From the NCBI GenBank assembly GCA_023213315.1, contig JAKCPI010005720.1:62001-126000 (forward strand): a DNA stretch of 64,000 nucleotides, read 5' to 3'. Positions 20,069 through 31,702 of the stretch are shown here, piece by piece (the stretch's first letter is position 1; each line of letters begins with the position of its first letter). The notes under the pieces were generated by a model. The model saw only the letters and a list, made by a program, of their open reading frames with translations, was not told where the DNA came from and ran no database searches. A program made the translations under genes and the position numbers. The DNA comes from Euborellia annulipes. Taxonomy: Eukaryota > Arthropoda > Insecta > Dermaptera > Anisolabididae.

Positions 20069-21004
20069 AAAAATCTGGTGTGACTGGCGCACAGCACACA
20101 ACTTTCTCTTACCCTTCGGTAAGAGAAAGTTGTGCACCGTGCTGGTCACGCCAGATTTTTTGTGTCGAGATATATTTAGTTTCCCATAGCACCTTAGTTT
20201 CAAACTTGCTTTTTAAATGTTGGCTGATAGAAATAAACTATGGTTATTTTTCAAAATTTCAATCTCATATTTGATTATTTTATACACAAATATAGAGAAT
20301 CTTATATAAATACAAAAGTTCATAAGAATTAGAATTTTTTTAAAAGTGAAAAAAGTCCAAAGTGGTCTCTCTTTTGAATCGTAATTTACATGCAAATTCC
20401 CATAAGGATTTTACATTGGTTCTATGTAAGGAAGAGCCGGCAAATGAATTTGAAAAATCTGAAATACTACACCAGTAAAGTGTACTTAAAACAATTTTTA
20501 CGAAAAAGGCTACTTTTTAAAGATTATCTAAAAAATAGTTGATTTAAAATGGGAAAACATTTCAAACCCCGTTACCATGGCAACCGTTTCTCCTATCTTT
20601 CCTCTGAAGTACAAGAGTAAAGTGTGCTTCAAAGGATTTCAAGAATAAAATAAGAATATACATTTTAAAGAGCATCTAAAAAATAATTGATTTATGAATT
20701 TTAAAGAAAATCGTTGGAGCGAATTTAACAAAAAATAGAAAAAGGTGAAAAAGTACATCAGTAAAGTACTAGTACTTTTTGACCGATTTTGTTTAAAAGC
20801 TTATTTTCAGGACTTCGTGGGGTGCCTAATTTAAATATAAAATTTCAATCTTGTAGCTCATCTCCTTCATCCTCAAAATGTACATCACACACACACACAC
20901 ACACAGACCAATTTGCGGGATCCACTTTTTTGGACTCAGGGGACCTCAAAACATGTATATCCATCAAAATCTCGACATCGAATTTTTATAAGAGAAAGTA
21001 AAAA
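20069..21004 (+). repeat. Family A copy, long variant
   Basis: Perfect head hairpin (GTGTGACTGGCGCACAGCAC, TCTCTTACCCTTCGGTAAGAGA), extra segment with AATAAACTATGGTTATTTTTC shared with the copy at 211, two ATTTCAA...TTTAAAGA blocks, CACACACACACACACAGACC and a shortened tail ATAAGAGAAAGTAAAAA. Confidence 0.85.
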
Positions 21005-22244
21005 ATATTTTCTGAAAATACCCGGGCCTATCGGCCTATTAGCTTCCATATTGGCTCATGAAATAAAAATATGTTTTCAGTTTAAATTTAATTGATATTT
21101 GTGTTAAATTTACATGTAATTGTATAAAAAAAATTCAAAATATATTTAAGATATATTTTATTAGATTACAAAAAACAAAGCATTTTTTTGTCTGCGAATA
21201 TTGTAATATTAATTAAATCCCAAAAGAAACAACACTCAACAAAATTAATGTTTTTTATAATACTTTACTTATTACTTTTTAATGTTAAACATTTTTTTAT
21301 CGATTATAATAATAAATGGGAAATAACAAATTAAAAGAACGAGATGGAAATTTATTTAAATAGAATGTTATACATCTAGAATTCACTCTGCTCTTGAGAA
21401 GGGCAGACCCTGAAAATCTTGAGAATAAGGTTTGTTGTTGAGAATCACTCGAGTACTATAAAGTGATCCCTAGGGAGCAGGCAGACCAACGGTTGGTGAC
21501 CAAGGGATGGGGGAAAAGGGAACCGTACATTTCTTTAGAAACACTCGGACCCAAGAGATAAGGAAAGACCGGAAGTGGAATGAATTTGGAGGCAGAAAAA
21601 AAAAGATAATCCGATTTAAAAGAGATTTCGATTCAAATTACTTAATTTTTTTTGTAAAAAAAATATAAAATTTGAAAATAATAAATGATTAACTCTTATC
21701 TCATGTTAATTAATTTTCTTCTTCTTGCCTCGCGATGCGGGGTCGGCAGACCTCACTCTTACCCTCCAACCCTATCATACGTTTTTAAGACCGAAAGAAA
21801 TAGGACAGGCAGGCCCGTCGCACGGTCTGACGCCTGTTGAAAAGAGGAAGAAAGAGACAGACATTTAAAAAACTAAAGGACTGCCTGTCCCAGCTCGGGC
21901 AGCTCGTGGTCGCCATCCACGTACCCACAAGATGTGGGCCCCTGAGCAATATCTCATGTTAATTAATAATAATCTTAAATAATAAAATCTATTTTCATAT
22001 TATTACTTTTTATTTTTCAGACGTTTTTGGAGGAAAATTTTTAAAATAATTAATTTCCGAGATAATTTATGATAAGAATATCAAAAATAAATTGTTTATT
22101 TCGTTAAAGGGATGAACCCACGCTTTGATAACATTTTCTCATCTTAAAAAACATGTTATAAATGAAATGAAATGTTTTTAATGAGCAAAACAAATTAAAT
22201 TAATTATCAGAATTACGTAATAAATTCCCTTAAGAGATGGGTAG
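21005..22244. other. AT-rich spacer with a GC-rich block at 21720-21955
   Basis: Mostly featureless. The GC-richer block (CTTCTTGCCTCGCGATGCGGGGTCGGC, GCCCGTCGCACGGTCTGACGCC, CGGGCAGCTCGTGGTCGCC) shares its GCGGGGTCGGC opening with 30530-30575, so it is probably an interspersed element. It has no long ORF or RNA fold I recognise. Confidence 0.5.
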
Positions 22245-22582
22245 ATCTTTTATATTTAAGTTAGGCACTCACGTGGCATGCAACACAAAATTTTGGATAA
22301 TAGTAATTTACTGAACTATTTTTGATTAACAGCATATTTTCACTCCCTAGGGGGGTGTCTAACGTAGATATAAAATTTCAACCTCCTAGCTCAATTCCTT
22401 CATGCTTTAAATTGAACACAGACAGGCAGACCATGTTGCGAAAACCACTTATTTGGATTCAGGAGACCTCAAAACGTGTATATCCATCAAAATCTCGACA
22501 TCCAATTTTTGACATGAATCTAATACTTTATATATATTTATTTATATAAACATATTCATATAGGTAAGAGAAAGTAAAAAGG
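22245..22582 (+). repeat. Family A 3' half
   Basis: TTATATTTAAGTTAGGCAC (reverse piece) joins CTAGGGGGGTGTCTAACG, TAAAATTTCAACCTCCTAGCTC, ACAGACAGGCAGACCATGTTG, CATCAAAATCTCGACATCC and GGTAAGAGAAAGTAAAAA. Head missing. Confidence 0.7.
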
Positions 22583-22864
22583 AATCATCGTTAATTGAGC
22601 AAAAATATTATTAATAACACTAGTCGACAAGGTTTTTTTCACAAGAAATCTGATTAGTGAACCTAGTGCATTTTTTCATTCTGAATTCAGATATGTAGTT
22701 AGAATTTTTCCATCAGGCACAGTTTTAGAGATATAGAGCAAAATAGAATTTAGTCAAAAATGGGCTCTAAAACGGCTTTTATTTAAAATGTTCAAATTAT
22801 TTTTAACGCTACACCCCGTCAAATTATGCAGATAGTTAGAATACATATAAATTTTAAGTTTCAT

Positions 22865-23545
22865 CCCAATCGGAGGTCATTTAGACGTGCCGCAGACGGC
22901 TTAAAGTTTAGAAAAATCGAAATTTTCAATATTTTTTTTGCTTTGGTCACCCCTAATACAATTTTAGAGATCCCTGAATGACAAAAACATATATGTACGA
23001 TATTCTATAGTTCTTTGGCTTTCTAAAAAGCATTCATTCGTAAAAATCTGTTAATTATTAACGAAATTATTAATAAAAACGTGAGCAAAGAAAAAACACA
23101 AGTACACTCACTGGTCAAAAAAAATGGACTTCAATTGAATTAAAAAGCGAACCCTATCCACGAGAAGCTAATGTATCCTCTCTGAGCATCGGGTCACGGG
23201 CCCTAACTTTATTATATATTATTTAAAAAAAATATTTTTTGAATCTCATATCTTTCTTTATACTTCTAAAAGAACAAGAGGTCCATTTTTTTTGTCCAGT
23301 AAATGTACTTAGGTTTTTTCTTTGCTGGCGTTTTTATTAATAATTTCGTTAATAATTAACAGATTTTTACGAATGAATGCTTTTTAGAAAGCCAAAGAAC
23401 TATAGAATATCGTACATATATGTTTTTTTCATTCAGGGATCTCTAAAATTATATTAGGGGTGACCAAAGCAAAAAAATCTTGAAAATTTCGATTTTTTAA
23501 AACTTTAAGCCGTTTGCGGCACGTCTAAATGACCTCCGATTGGGA
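22865..23545. repeat. Large foldback, arms about 260 bp, with a SINE-1 scrap in the spacer
   Basis: CCAATCGGAGGTCATTTAGACG (left) and CGTCTAAATGACCTCCGATTGG (right) are arm tips. AAATCTGTTAATTATTAACG and AACATATATGTACGATATTC occur in both arms as reverse complements. The spacer (about 23150-23215) holds a reverse SINE-1 fragment (GAGAAGCTAATG, GGGTCACGGGCCC). Confidence 0.8.
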
Positions 23546-23752
23546 GATAACAAATTAAGCTATATAAACATTTTTTCTTTATTTTTTTATATCGGAAATT
23601 TAATTAAATTCAGTGTTTAATTGAAATAAATAAATTCAATTAGAAATGCTAGAAAGAGAATGAAATTAGTTTTCGTGTTTGTTTATGGATAGTAGGCAAC
23701 ACAAATAACTAAATAATTTTTTTAATTTCGAGAAATATTAAAAAAAAAAAAG

Positions 23753-24030
23753 TAGTTAAATTCCAAAAAGTAATTGCTTTCCACACATGTGAATTTGTTT
23801 GTTAAATAATTTAATAATTTTTTTTTTTTTTTTTTGTTTTAATGTAAAAAAATTTGAATGAAAGATGAATATATCATTTTGGTTTCTAGTATGAAAATAT
23901 GGCGTTCGATTTTTACCTTATTTATATTTATATTAGATATGTTGTTTTGGTTACTTATACTGGTATTCTATGCATGGATAAATGTCAAAATGAAAGGCTA
24001 GGGTGCAAATAAGGGTTATTTATATAGCTG

Positions 24031-24065
<35 letters not shown>

Positions 24066-24448
24066 TCACTTTCCATAAAAGAGAGACATCTGAATTATAT
24101 TAATACTGTACTATTCAGATTCTTTAAAATATTTATTTTACATTTTCTTATAAATTTATTAAATACTATAAATGATAAATAAAAAATAAAATAAATAAAT
24201 GATATTAAATAATTAGTTCAATAGCTAGAGACGAAAGCAGGAGGAGGGAGTTAGAGATGTAAGAAAATGATGTAACTTCAAGGGGTGCCGGTAGATGGCT
24301 ACGGCCAGAGGCCGGTTGGGTTTGAGGTGTGTGTCTTCGTGCACGGGTAAATAAACGGGGATCCCAATAGGAATTTCAAAATAAATAAATAAATAGTATA
24401 AAGTGTTATTGATTTGTTTAATAAACATTATTTATGAAGATAATATAA
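23753..24448. repeat. Direct duplication, copy 1
   Basis: About 690 bp nearly identical to 25101-25764, from TAGTTAAATTC through AAAAATTTGAATGAAAGATG, ATGGCGTTCGATTTTTACC and GGTGCCGGTAGATGGCTACGG to TTTGTTTAATAAACAT. Differences are mostly in poly-T length. A reverse-strand reading (PVYLPVHEDTHLK...) is open in both copies but matches no domain I know. Confidence 0.9.
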
Positions 24449-25100
24449 AAAAATCTGGTGTGACTGTCGCACAGCACACAACTTTCTCTTACCTTCGGTA
24501 ATCGAAAGTTGTGTACTGTGCTTGTCACACCAGATTTTTGTGTCGACATGTATTTAGTTCCCGGCAGTAGGGAATATTTGAATTCAGATGTAAAATTTAT
24601 AAGTATGGGAAAATATTTATATTTTGTAACCATGGCAACCATTTCTCCTATCTTTCCTATGAAGCACAAGAGTAAAGTGTGCTTCAAACAATTTTGAGGG
24701 CAAAACGAGAATATACATTTGAAAGAGCATCTAAAAACTAATTGATTTTTGAATTTTAATCAAAATCGTTAGAGCGAATTTTGAGAAAATCGAAAAAAAC
24801 TGAAAAAGTACATCAGTAAAGTACTAGTACTCTTTGGCCGATTTTGATTAAAAGCTTATTTTTCCGTTCCCGGGGGTGTTTAACTTAAATATAAAATTTC
24901 AGCCTCATAGCTCAATTCCTTCATGCTTAAAATTGAACACAGACACACACACAGACAGACCATGTCGCGAAAACCACTTTTTGGATTCAGGGGACCTCAA
25001 AACGTGAAGATCCATCAAAATCTCGACATCGAATTTTTGACATGAATCCAATACTTTCTCTCTATATATATATTACATATATACATAGGTAAGAAAATAA
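24449..25100 (+). repeat. Family A copy between the direct duplications
   Basis: Full head hairpin (TCTGGTGTGACTGTCGCACAG, ACTTTCTCTTACCTTCGG), all internal landmarks, CACACACACAGACAGACCATG and CATAGGTAAGA. The tail's last bases are lost where it joins duplication copy 2. Very similar to 51266-51955 and 54738-55428. Confidence 0.9.
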
Positions 25101-25764
25101 TAGTTAATTCAAAAAAGTAATTGCTTTCACACATGTGAATTTGTTTGTTAAATAATTTAATAATTTTTTTTTTGTTTTAATGTAAAAAAATTTGAATGAA
25201 AGATGAATATATCATTTTGCTTTCAGTATGAAAATATGGCGTTCGATTTTTACCTTATTTATATTTATATTAGATATGTTGTTTTGGTTACTTATACTGG
25301 TATTCTATGCATGGATAAATGTCAAAAAATGAAAGGCTAGGGTGCAAATAAGGGTTATTTATATAGCTGTCAATTTTTTTTTTTTTTTGTCACTTTACAT
25401 AAAAGAGAGACATCTGAATTATATTAATACTTATTGAGATTCTTTAAAATATTTATTTTACATTTTCTTATAAATTTATTAAATAGTATAAATGATAAAT
25501 AAAAATAAAATAAATAAATGATATTAAATGATTAGTTCAATAGCTAGAGACGAAAGCAGGAGGAGGAGTTAGAGATAGAAAATGATGTAACTTCAAGGGG
25601 TGCCGGTAGATGGCTACGGCCAGAGGCCGGTTGGGTTTGAGGTGTGTGTCTTCGTGCACGGGTAAATAAACGGGGATCCCAATAGGAATTTCAAAATAAA
25701 TAAATAAATAGTATAAAGTGTTATTGATTTGTTTAATAAACATATTTATGAAGATAATATAAAA
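25101..25764. repeat. Direct duplication, copy 2
   Basis: Second copy of the 690-bp unit. It starts TAGTTAATTCAAAAAAGTAAT right after the family A copy and ends AAGATAATATAAAAATG, where homology to copy 1 stops. The two copies flank family A like long direct repeats but lack LTR termini (no TG...CA). Confidence 0.9.
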
Positions 25765-26139
25765 ATGAAAATGAGGTAGTCTATGAAAAAATAATCTGAG
25801 AAAACTCACTAAATGAAATATTCTATAACTCAACTAGGAGGAATTTAATAATCATTCACCCCCCCCCCCCCATCCCTCACCAATCATGAAGACTCAGAAA
25901 AATTTAATAAATAAATACAAATATAATATAACAGAGAGAGGAATATAGTTTCTGCATTTTAAACGATTTTATATTCTTAAAATTTATTCAAAATCGTCAC
26001 CTCCGTCTTTCTGGCTAAGGATATTTACTTAATTTATTAGAGGAAAATCCTGGTTCATATCCAGGTAATTTGGCCAATTAAAACAACAAACTCATATCGC
26101 AAATTTCCTAACGATATCTTGACTGACTAATTTTCAGTT

Positions 26140-26735
26140 TAAAGGGTTATATCACCAATTATCACTTTAAAATCCCAGTTAGAGTATCGCTTAAAATATA
26201 ATATATAGAAAAATAATATAACCGCTTATATAATAAATATTTATTAATTCAAACAAACAACATGCCCGTGATCCGTGGCTTAGAGAGAAAACTCTAGCTT
26301 CTCGTGCCTAAGGTCCCGCGTTCGCTTCCCGTCTCAAGCGAGAAAAATTTATTTCATTTGAATTGACTAAAAATCATTTGAAATAAATAGGAATGGGGCC
26401 TAAATGGTCTTAGATGCCGAAAAAACCTTAAATAAAAAAAAGTAAAAGATAGTTTGCAATTTCGTACTCGACATACCCTCTAAATATAATAAATTAATTA
26501 GCTAGGGCTTTGAAAATAGTTGAAGGTTTTTCAAAAAAAGCCTAGCTAATTAATTTATTATATTTAGGGGTAGGATATGTAGAGTACAAAATTAGTACCT
26601 ATCTTTTTCAGCTGTTTGAATTAATAAATATTTATTACATAAGCAATTATATTAGGTTTCTATTGGTATATTAAGCTGGTATATTCTAAACTGGGATTTT
26701 AAAGTGATAATTGGTGATATAACTAAACCCACAAG
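26140..26735. repeat. Foldback element, left arm split by SINE-1
   Basis: GGTTATATCACCAATTATCAC (left) pairs with GTGATAATTGGTGATATAAC (right); TAATAAATATTTATTAATTCAAAC and CTAAATATAATAAATTAATTAGC also recur inverted. The SINE at 26264-26440 is in the left arm only, so it inserted later. Confidence 0.8.
26264..26440 (+). mobile_element. tRNA-derived SINE-1 copy
   Basis: Head CCCGTGATCCGTGGCTTAGAG (A-box region), CGCGTTCGCTTCCCG (B-box region), a tRNA-unrelated part (GAAAAATTTATTTCATTTG, AAATGGTCTTAGATGCCG) and an A-rich tail. It lies within a foldback arm. Pol III transcribed if active (family knowledge). Confidence 0.85.
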
Positions 26736-27029
26736 TCATTTCGCCGTATTTGAAAGTGATAAACTGTTAAACAAAGAATAATCATAATAAATAAATAGAA
26801 ATTTGAGAAAAAGCAGAGCTAATAAATGATGTACAGCAATCGCAGAATTTATAATAGTTTATTAAGTTAGCTATTTGGCTTCTGGTAAGTTATATGACCC
26901 GAGCCTATTTAAATAAGACGTGTAATTTTTTGGTTGAATTTAAACAAACAAACGATTTGCGTATGCAGTGTTATTTAATTAATAAATAAATTCCCACTGA
27001 AAATCGTTCTTTCGTGGTCTATCGGAATT

Positions 27030-27347
27030 TTAATTAAAAAGACGTTAAAATTTAAAATAAACAAATAGGTGTTAAAAAGTAATGTAAAAACAATCAGCGT
27101 TAAAAATTGCTATTTAAAATCAATTAAAATAGCTATTCTATAAACAAAAACTTTAAAGCCAAAGTGTTAACATTTAGTATAAAGTGTTAAAAAATAATAT
27201 CATGTCTAGGGGGTGCCTTTAATATTTTAACGTCGTGTTTAAAATAAAAATGGCGTCCTTAACTTAAAAAGTAAGGTTATGATTTTGATAGCTTTGAAAT
27301 AAAAGCAACATGTTAACGTCGCTGTTAAAACTTTGTTTAGAGAATAG
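27030..27347 (+). mobile_element. GACGTTAAAATTTAAAATAAACAAATRGGTG element copy
   Basis: Matches the element nested at 60321-60735: AAACAAATAGGTGTTAAAAAG, GCTATTCTATAAACAAA, TGTCTAGGGGGTGCCTTTAATA, ATGGCGTCCTTAAC, ACTTTGTTTAGAGAATAGC. Its left TIR is eroded and the right end abuts a family A copy. Confidence 0.75.
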
Positions 27348-27351
27348 CACG

Positions 27352-27957
27352 CTTGTCACACCAGATTTTTTATGTCGAAATATATTTAGTTTCCGCCGAT
27401 ATATTTGAATTCAAGATGTAAAATTTATAAACGGGGGAAAATATTTATATTTTATTACCATGGCAACCATTACTATTATCTTTCCTAAGAAGTGCAAGAG
27501 TAAAGAGGTCTTCATAAGATTTCAATGGCAAAATGAAAATGTACATTTTAAAAAGCATCTAATAAATAATTGATTTTTGAATTTTAATCAAAATCGTGGG
27601 AGCGAATTTTGAGAAAATCTAGAAAAACTGAAAAAGTGCATCAGTAAAGTACTAGTACTTTTTGGCCGATTTTGTTTAAAAGCTTATTTTCACGCTTCAG
27701 GAGGGTGTCTAACTTAAATATAAAATTTCAACCTCTTAGCTCAATTACTTATTGCTTAAAATTGGATACACACACACACACACACACAGACAGACCATGT
27801 CGGGAAAACCACTTTTTTTTGGATTCAGAGGACCTCAAAACGTGTATATCCTTCAAAATCCCGACATCGAATTTTTTTATATGAATACATTCTTCTCTCT
27901 CTCTATGTTAATATATATATATATATTAACATACACATATAGGTAAGAGAAAGTAAA
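27352..27957 (+). repeat. Family A copy, 5' hairpin half missing
   Basis: Begins CGCTTGTCACACCAGATTTTTT, continues with all internal blocks, (CA)n-CAGACAGACC, and tail TATAGGTAAGAGAAAGTAAAAA. Confidence 0.85.
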
Positions 27958-28389
27958 AATCTATTTATTTTTAAACAATTAGATTTTAATAACTCTAATA
28001 TTTAATGGACTTTCCTCCATTCTTAATCAATAAATTAATTCACTTCGGAAGTGAATCGACTAATCTACGGTAGTTTAATTTGAATAAATTAATAAAATAT
28101 ATAAAACATTGTTTTCTACTTAATAAGTTTGATATTATAGTTATGTTAAAGATTACTAATTATTTATACATTTTTTTTTTTATTTAAGTATAAAATAGGC
28201 TAGTATGAATTGAATTTTTTCTCTTCAAGCAACCTTTTTATATCAACACGTATTTGAAAGAAAAAAAAAAGACAATAATGGACAGACATTGTTCCATTTT
28301 GAAAGCAAAATCAATAAACTATTCGTCACAAATGATGGTGAGCGACGGGCGTATGTGCATTTCTCCACACTGTTTCTTTTTTTTTTTTT

Positions 28390-28615
28390 TTTTGGTAGCG
28401 CACGAGGCACGTTTTATGTGGAGACGCGCGGCAAGCCGCCCTTCGCCCTTGGCCATACCATTCCACGCCCGCCTCAACCAACACTACCACCACAAAGGCC
28501 GCCTCGCCCGTCTGCACCACTTGCTGCTTAGTTCGCCTGCCTACTTGTCTGCCTGCCTGCCCGGCGCCCTTATCTGCCCATCGCTCTTTACGGCTACACG
28601 TCTTCTTTCTCCCGT
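28390..28615. other. GC-rich island of unknown function
   Basis: After a poly-T run the composition jumps: GAGACGCGCGGCAAGCCGCCC, then proline-codon-like CGCCTCAACC, GCCGCCTCGCCCGTCTGC, GCCTGCCTGCCCGGCGCCC. Both strands are open for over 100 codons, but the peptides are low-complexity. It could be a promoter/CpG island with a first exon, or an inserted element. No splice sites or homologous domain recognised. Confidence 0.4.
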
Positions 28616-29034
28616 TTTTTTTTTTTGATACATATTTATGAAATGAAACTTCATTTATTGTTCCACAAATAAACAGGGATGGATGGATTTTTTTTTTCAA
28701 AGTGGGGCGGGATAAATATGCGAGAAATTTTATTTACAAATAGCCAATTAGGCTTTTAAAAACTCGCTCTTTATTGTACGGTAGCGTGGGCCGAAAAAAA
28801 TCATTTTTTTTTTATTTCGAAGTTGTAATAGCGAGAAAAAGTTGCGAATTATGTAGACAAAAAAAAAATTATCAAAATTGGTTGGGCATGCCTTCCGGAT
28901 GGATGTGCCTTAAAGTTTGACAAAATATGAAAAAAAAAACTTATTTTTTTAAAATTTTTGAATTCACACCATAATAAAACACAATATTCTTATGTTCAAA
29001 AATAAAAATTCTGTAACTATTGCGATTAAAAAAA

Positions 29035-29112
29035 TCTGGTGTGACTGGTCACACAGCACACAACTTTCTCTTACCTTTGGTAATCGAAAGTTGTCTTTTG
29101 TACTAGACACCA
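29035..29112 (+). repeat. Solo family A head hairpin
   Basis: AATCTGGTGTGACTGGTCACACAGCAC, ACTTTCTCTTACCTTTGGTAATCGAAAGTTG and GACACCAGAGG without the rest of the element. Confidence 0.75.
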
Positions 29113-29159
29113 GAGGTTTTTTGCGATTAATATATAAGCAATTTTGTTCTAAAACTTTT

Positions 29160-29365
29160 GATTTTTAGAGGCCGGGCCCTTTGGCCTGAGGTAAAAACGG
29201 AAAAATAAAAAAGAATTTAACGAAAATTTGTCTTTGAGAGGGCCGGGCCCCTCGGGGCTGTGGTATATCCAGTATTTTAAAAATATTTTTGTGTATGGGG
29301 GGGAGGTATTTGAAAATTAGTTCGCCCCCCCCCCGTCGAAAAAAAATATTTCTATTTACGCCCCA
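29160..29365. repeat. GGGCCGGGCCC / GGGGCGTAAATAGAAATATT element copy
   Basis: GAGGCCGGGCCCTTTGG, TTGTCTTTGAGAGGGCCGGGCC, GGTATATCCAGTATTTTAAAAATATTTTT and CGCCCCCCCCCCGTCG, ending ATTTCTATTTACGCCCC. Reverse of the 17378-17660 copy. Confidence 0.65.
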
Positions 29366-29399
29366 GTGGTGTACTTTTTTCATATTTATCAAATAATAG

Positions 29400-30688
29400 C
29401 TCAAACCGTTTTATAAAAACCCAAATATCATTAAGAATTAAGTAAATATTATTTCATTTATCATTCCTTTATTCTTGTCTCATTTAGTCCTATTTATTTA
29501 TTTATTTTTTGTAACAATGTCAACTCCGGGATTAAATGAAATAATTTGCAACAATAAAAATCAAAGAATATATTATAAATTTTTTTTTTATCGCGATGTG
29601 TAAAATTTCAGATCTCTAACTGATCGAAAAAATTGAAGTAATTGTCAAAACAAACAAACAGAAAAAGCATCGAAAATAAGTGTTTAAAATTCATTATTTA
29701 AATAATTATTATTTTTTTTAAACAAATATGAGTGAATATATAAATATATAATAACTTTAATCTTCTTAAATGTTTATATAAATTTCAAATAAATAAAAGC
29801 CTTCTAAAATAAGTACGAGTTCATTGAAAATTTTTCAATTATTTTTTTTTCTATTTAAAAAATTGTTTTTAAATAATTAACAGTATTGGATCAAAAACAA
29901 GTAAAGCAATAATGTTGAGAATACCGGGAGCCCTGATCAAAAGGGCTTGACTTCATTAAACCGCAAAAGTTGGACGCTCTACTTTTCTATAATAATGTTT
30001 ATTATTATTTCATATATGGCTTTTATTTTTATCAAATAATTTACTGGCGGAGGATAATTAGTCTTATCAAGTGGAAAACAGAAGCGATTAATTATTTTCT
30101 AAAATATTAGGGAATTTTATATTCCTTTGTTGTTCACTATCAAAAGAATTCGCTTTCCCTTTAAATTGATATTTTTTTCCTACCCTTTATTGTATTAATT
30201 ACAAATATTTTTAATTAATGTTTTAAAGCGACGAAAGAGTTTATATTAATTTTACGCATCATGAAATAATTTATTTAATAATTTAAATTTATTTAATAAA
30301 TTTCTAATTATAAAATTTCTTTAAATTTTGCCTTATATTCTATTAAAACGCATAACAGACGACATCCAGGCTTCTAATACTGAAGTATTATTAAATAAAT
30401 TAAATTATTATAAATCAAATAGAGAGCAAAAGTCAAAAATAAAATAAAGGAGACGAAGAAGTGAGAGATAAAAACATAACTTATTTACACTTTGAACGAT
30501 TTTACATCTTCATGTCCGTTAAAACATCTTCTTCTTCTGTCCTCGCCTTATTCCCGTAATGCGGGGTCGGCGACTCATTACCCTGAGTGATTACACTTGG
30601 GATCAAACAGATCGAAATAAAATTTTCCTAATCGTCATTTTAAACAACTTTTATTTAAAAATATTACTAAAGAGCTAAAAATGTCACT
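29400..30688. other. AT-rich spacer, no gene seen
   Basis: Only simple AT-rich sequence and a short GCGGGGTCGGCG piece near 30560 shared with 21738. No ORF of interest. Confidence 0.5.
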
Positions 30689-30692
30689 TTAA

Positions 30693-31087
30693 GGTGCGCG
30701 TCTCGAAAAGCCATTAGAAGATCATTCACTACCGAGTTACTCGAGGCGGCAAGAGATGGCGTTAGTTTTGCCCATAGGAATACAAGAGATTTATTCCATT
30801 TCATTTTAAAGATTCCAGCTAATTAATTAAGGGTAAAAAATTAATTATTTTTTAACACAATGATTACTAATTTAATTATCTATAAGATATAGAGCGAATT
30901 TTTAAAAAATACCTTTTAATTAATGCGATTAATCTAAAAAAAAAATTATTTTTTCGAAAATCAAAAAAAGGGCTTCTATAAGTTGTAGATATTTTAAATA
31001 GCTTTAATATAAAAAAAATTTGAGGTCGATAGCTTCAAAATTGTGGCCGCTGGAAACTCCCAAAATTAGCACCCCGAGACGCGCACC
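30693..31087. mobile_element. TTAA-flanked MITE (piggyBac-type target)
   Basis: TTAA (30689-30692) then GGTGCGCGTCTCG; right end CGAGACGCGCACC then TTAA (31088-31091). The perfect 13-bp TIR with TTAA on both sides fits a piggyBac-type non-autonomous element. The interior has no ORF. Confidence 0.75.
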
Positions 31088-31365
31088 TTAAAATAAAAGC
31101 CGGCGTCAAAAAAAAAAAAAATTCCAAGACATATGCAGCCCAAATTTATTTATTTTTTGCTTTTCTCTCTATTTTGATTGGTTAGTTTAAAGAATCAATA
31201 ACAAAAAAATTTATTTAATTATAGTATGATTTGGGAAGAGTTAAATTCCTTTTATAAAGAAATATTTTTTTTTTCCGCCTTCTTTTTTCTAAATCCCTTA
31301 TTCAATCATAAAATAACGAATAGACAAACTTTATTGGTTGTAAATTAAGCAATCACAATTTTTAC

Positions 31366-31702
31366 ATTCTCTTACCTATATATATAGGTATAGACAGAGA
31401 GAGAGAGTATTGGAATCATGTAAAACAAGATTTTGATTGAAATACACGTTTTAGCGAATTTTGAGAAAATCGAAAAAAAAAACTGAAAAAGTACATCAGT
31501 AAAGTACTAGTACTCTTTGGCGAATTTTATTTAAAAGTGATGACCAACAGACAGACACACATAGGCTACAGACAGACAGACCATTTTGCGGGACACTTTT
31601 TTTGACTCTGGAGATCTCAAAACGTGTATTTCCATCCAATTTTTTGACATGAATCCAATACTTTCTCTCATGTATTAACATATATAGGTAAGAGAAAATA
31701 AA
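31366..31702. repeat. Two family A tail pieces head to head
   Basis: A reverse tail (TTTTTACATTCTCTTACCTATATATATAGG, ATTGGAATCATG) is fused to a forward 3' half starting AGCGAATTTTGAGAAAATCG and ending GGTAAGAGAAAATAAAA. Confidence 0.65.

Noticed and set aside
23753..25764. LTR retrotransposon (direct repeats flanking an interior)
   Set aside because: Repeats lack TG...CA ends, primer-binding site and polypurine tract, and the interior is a family A element with no gag/pol.
24225..25833. Minus-strand reading with PVYLPVHEDTHLKPN in both duplication copies
   Set aside because: Kept only because the copies are recent duplicates; no homologous domain or splice context recognised.
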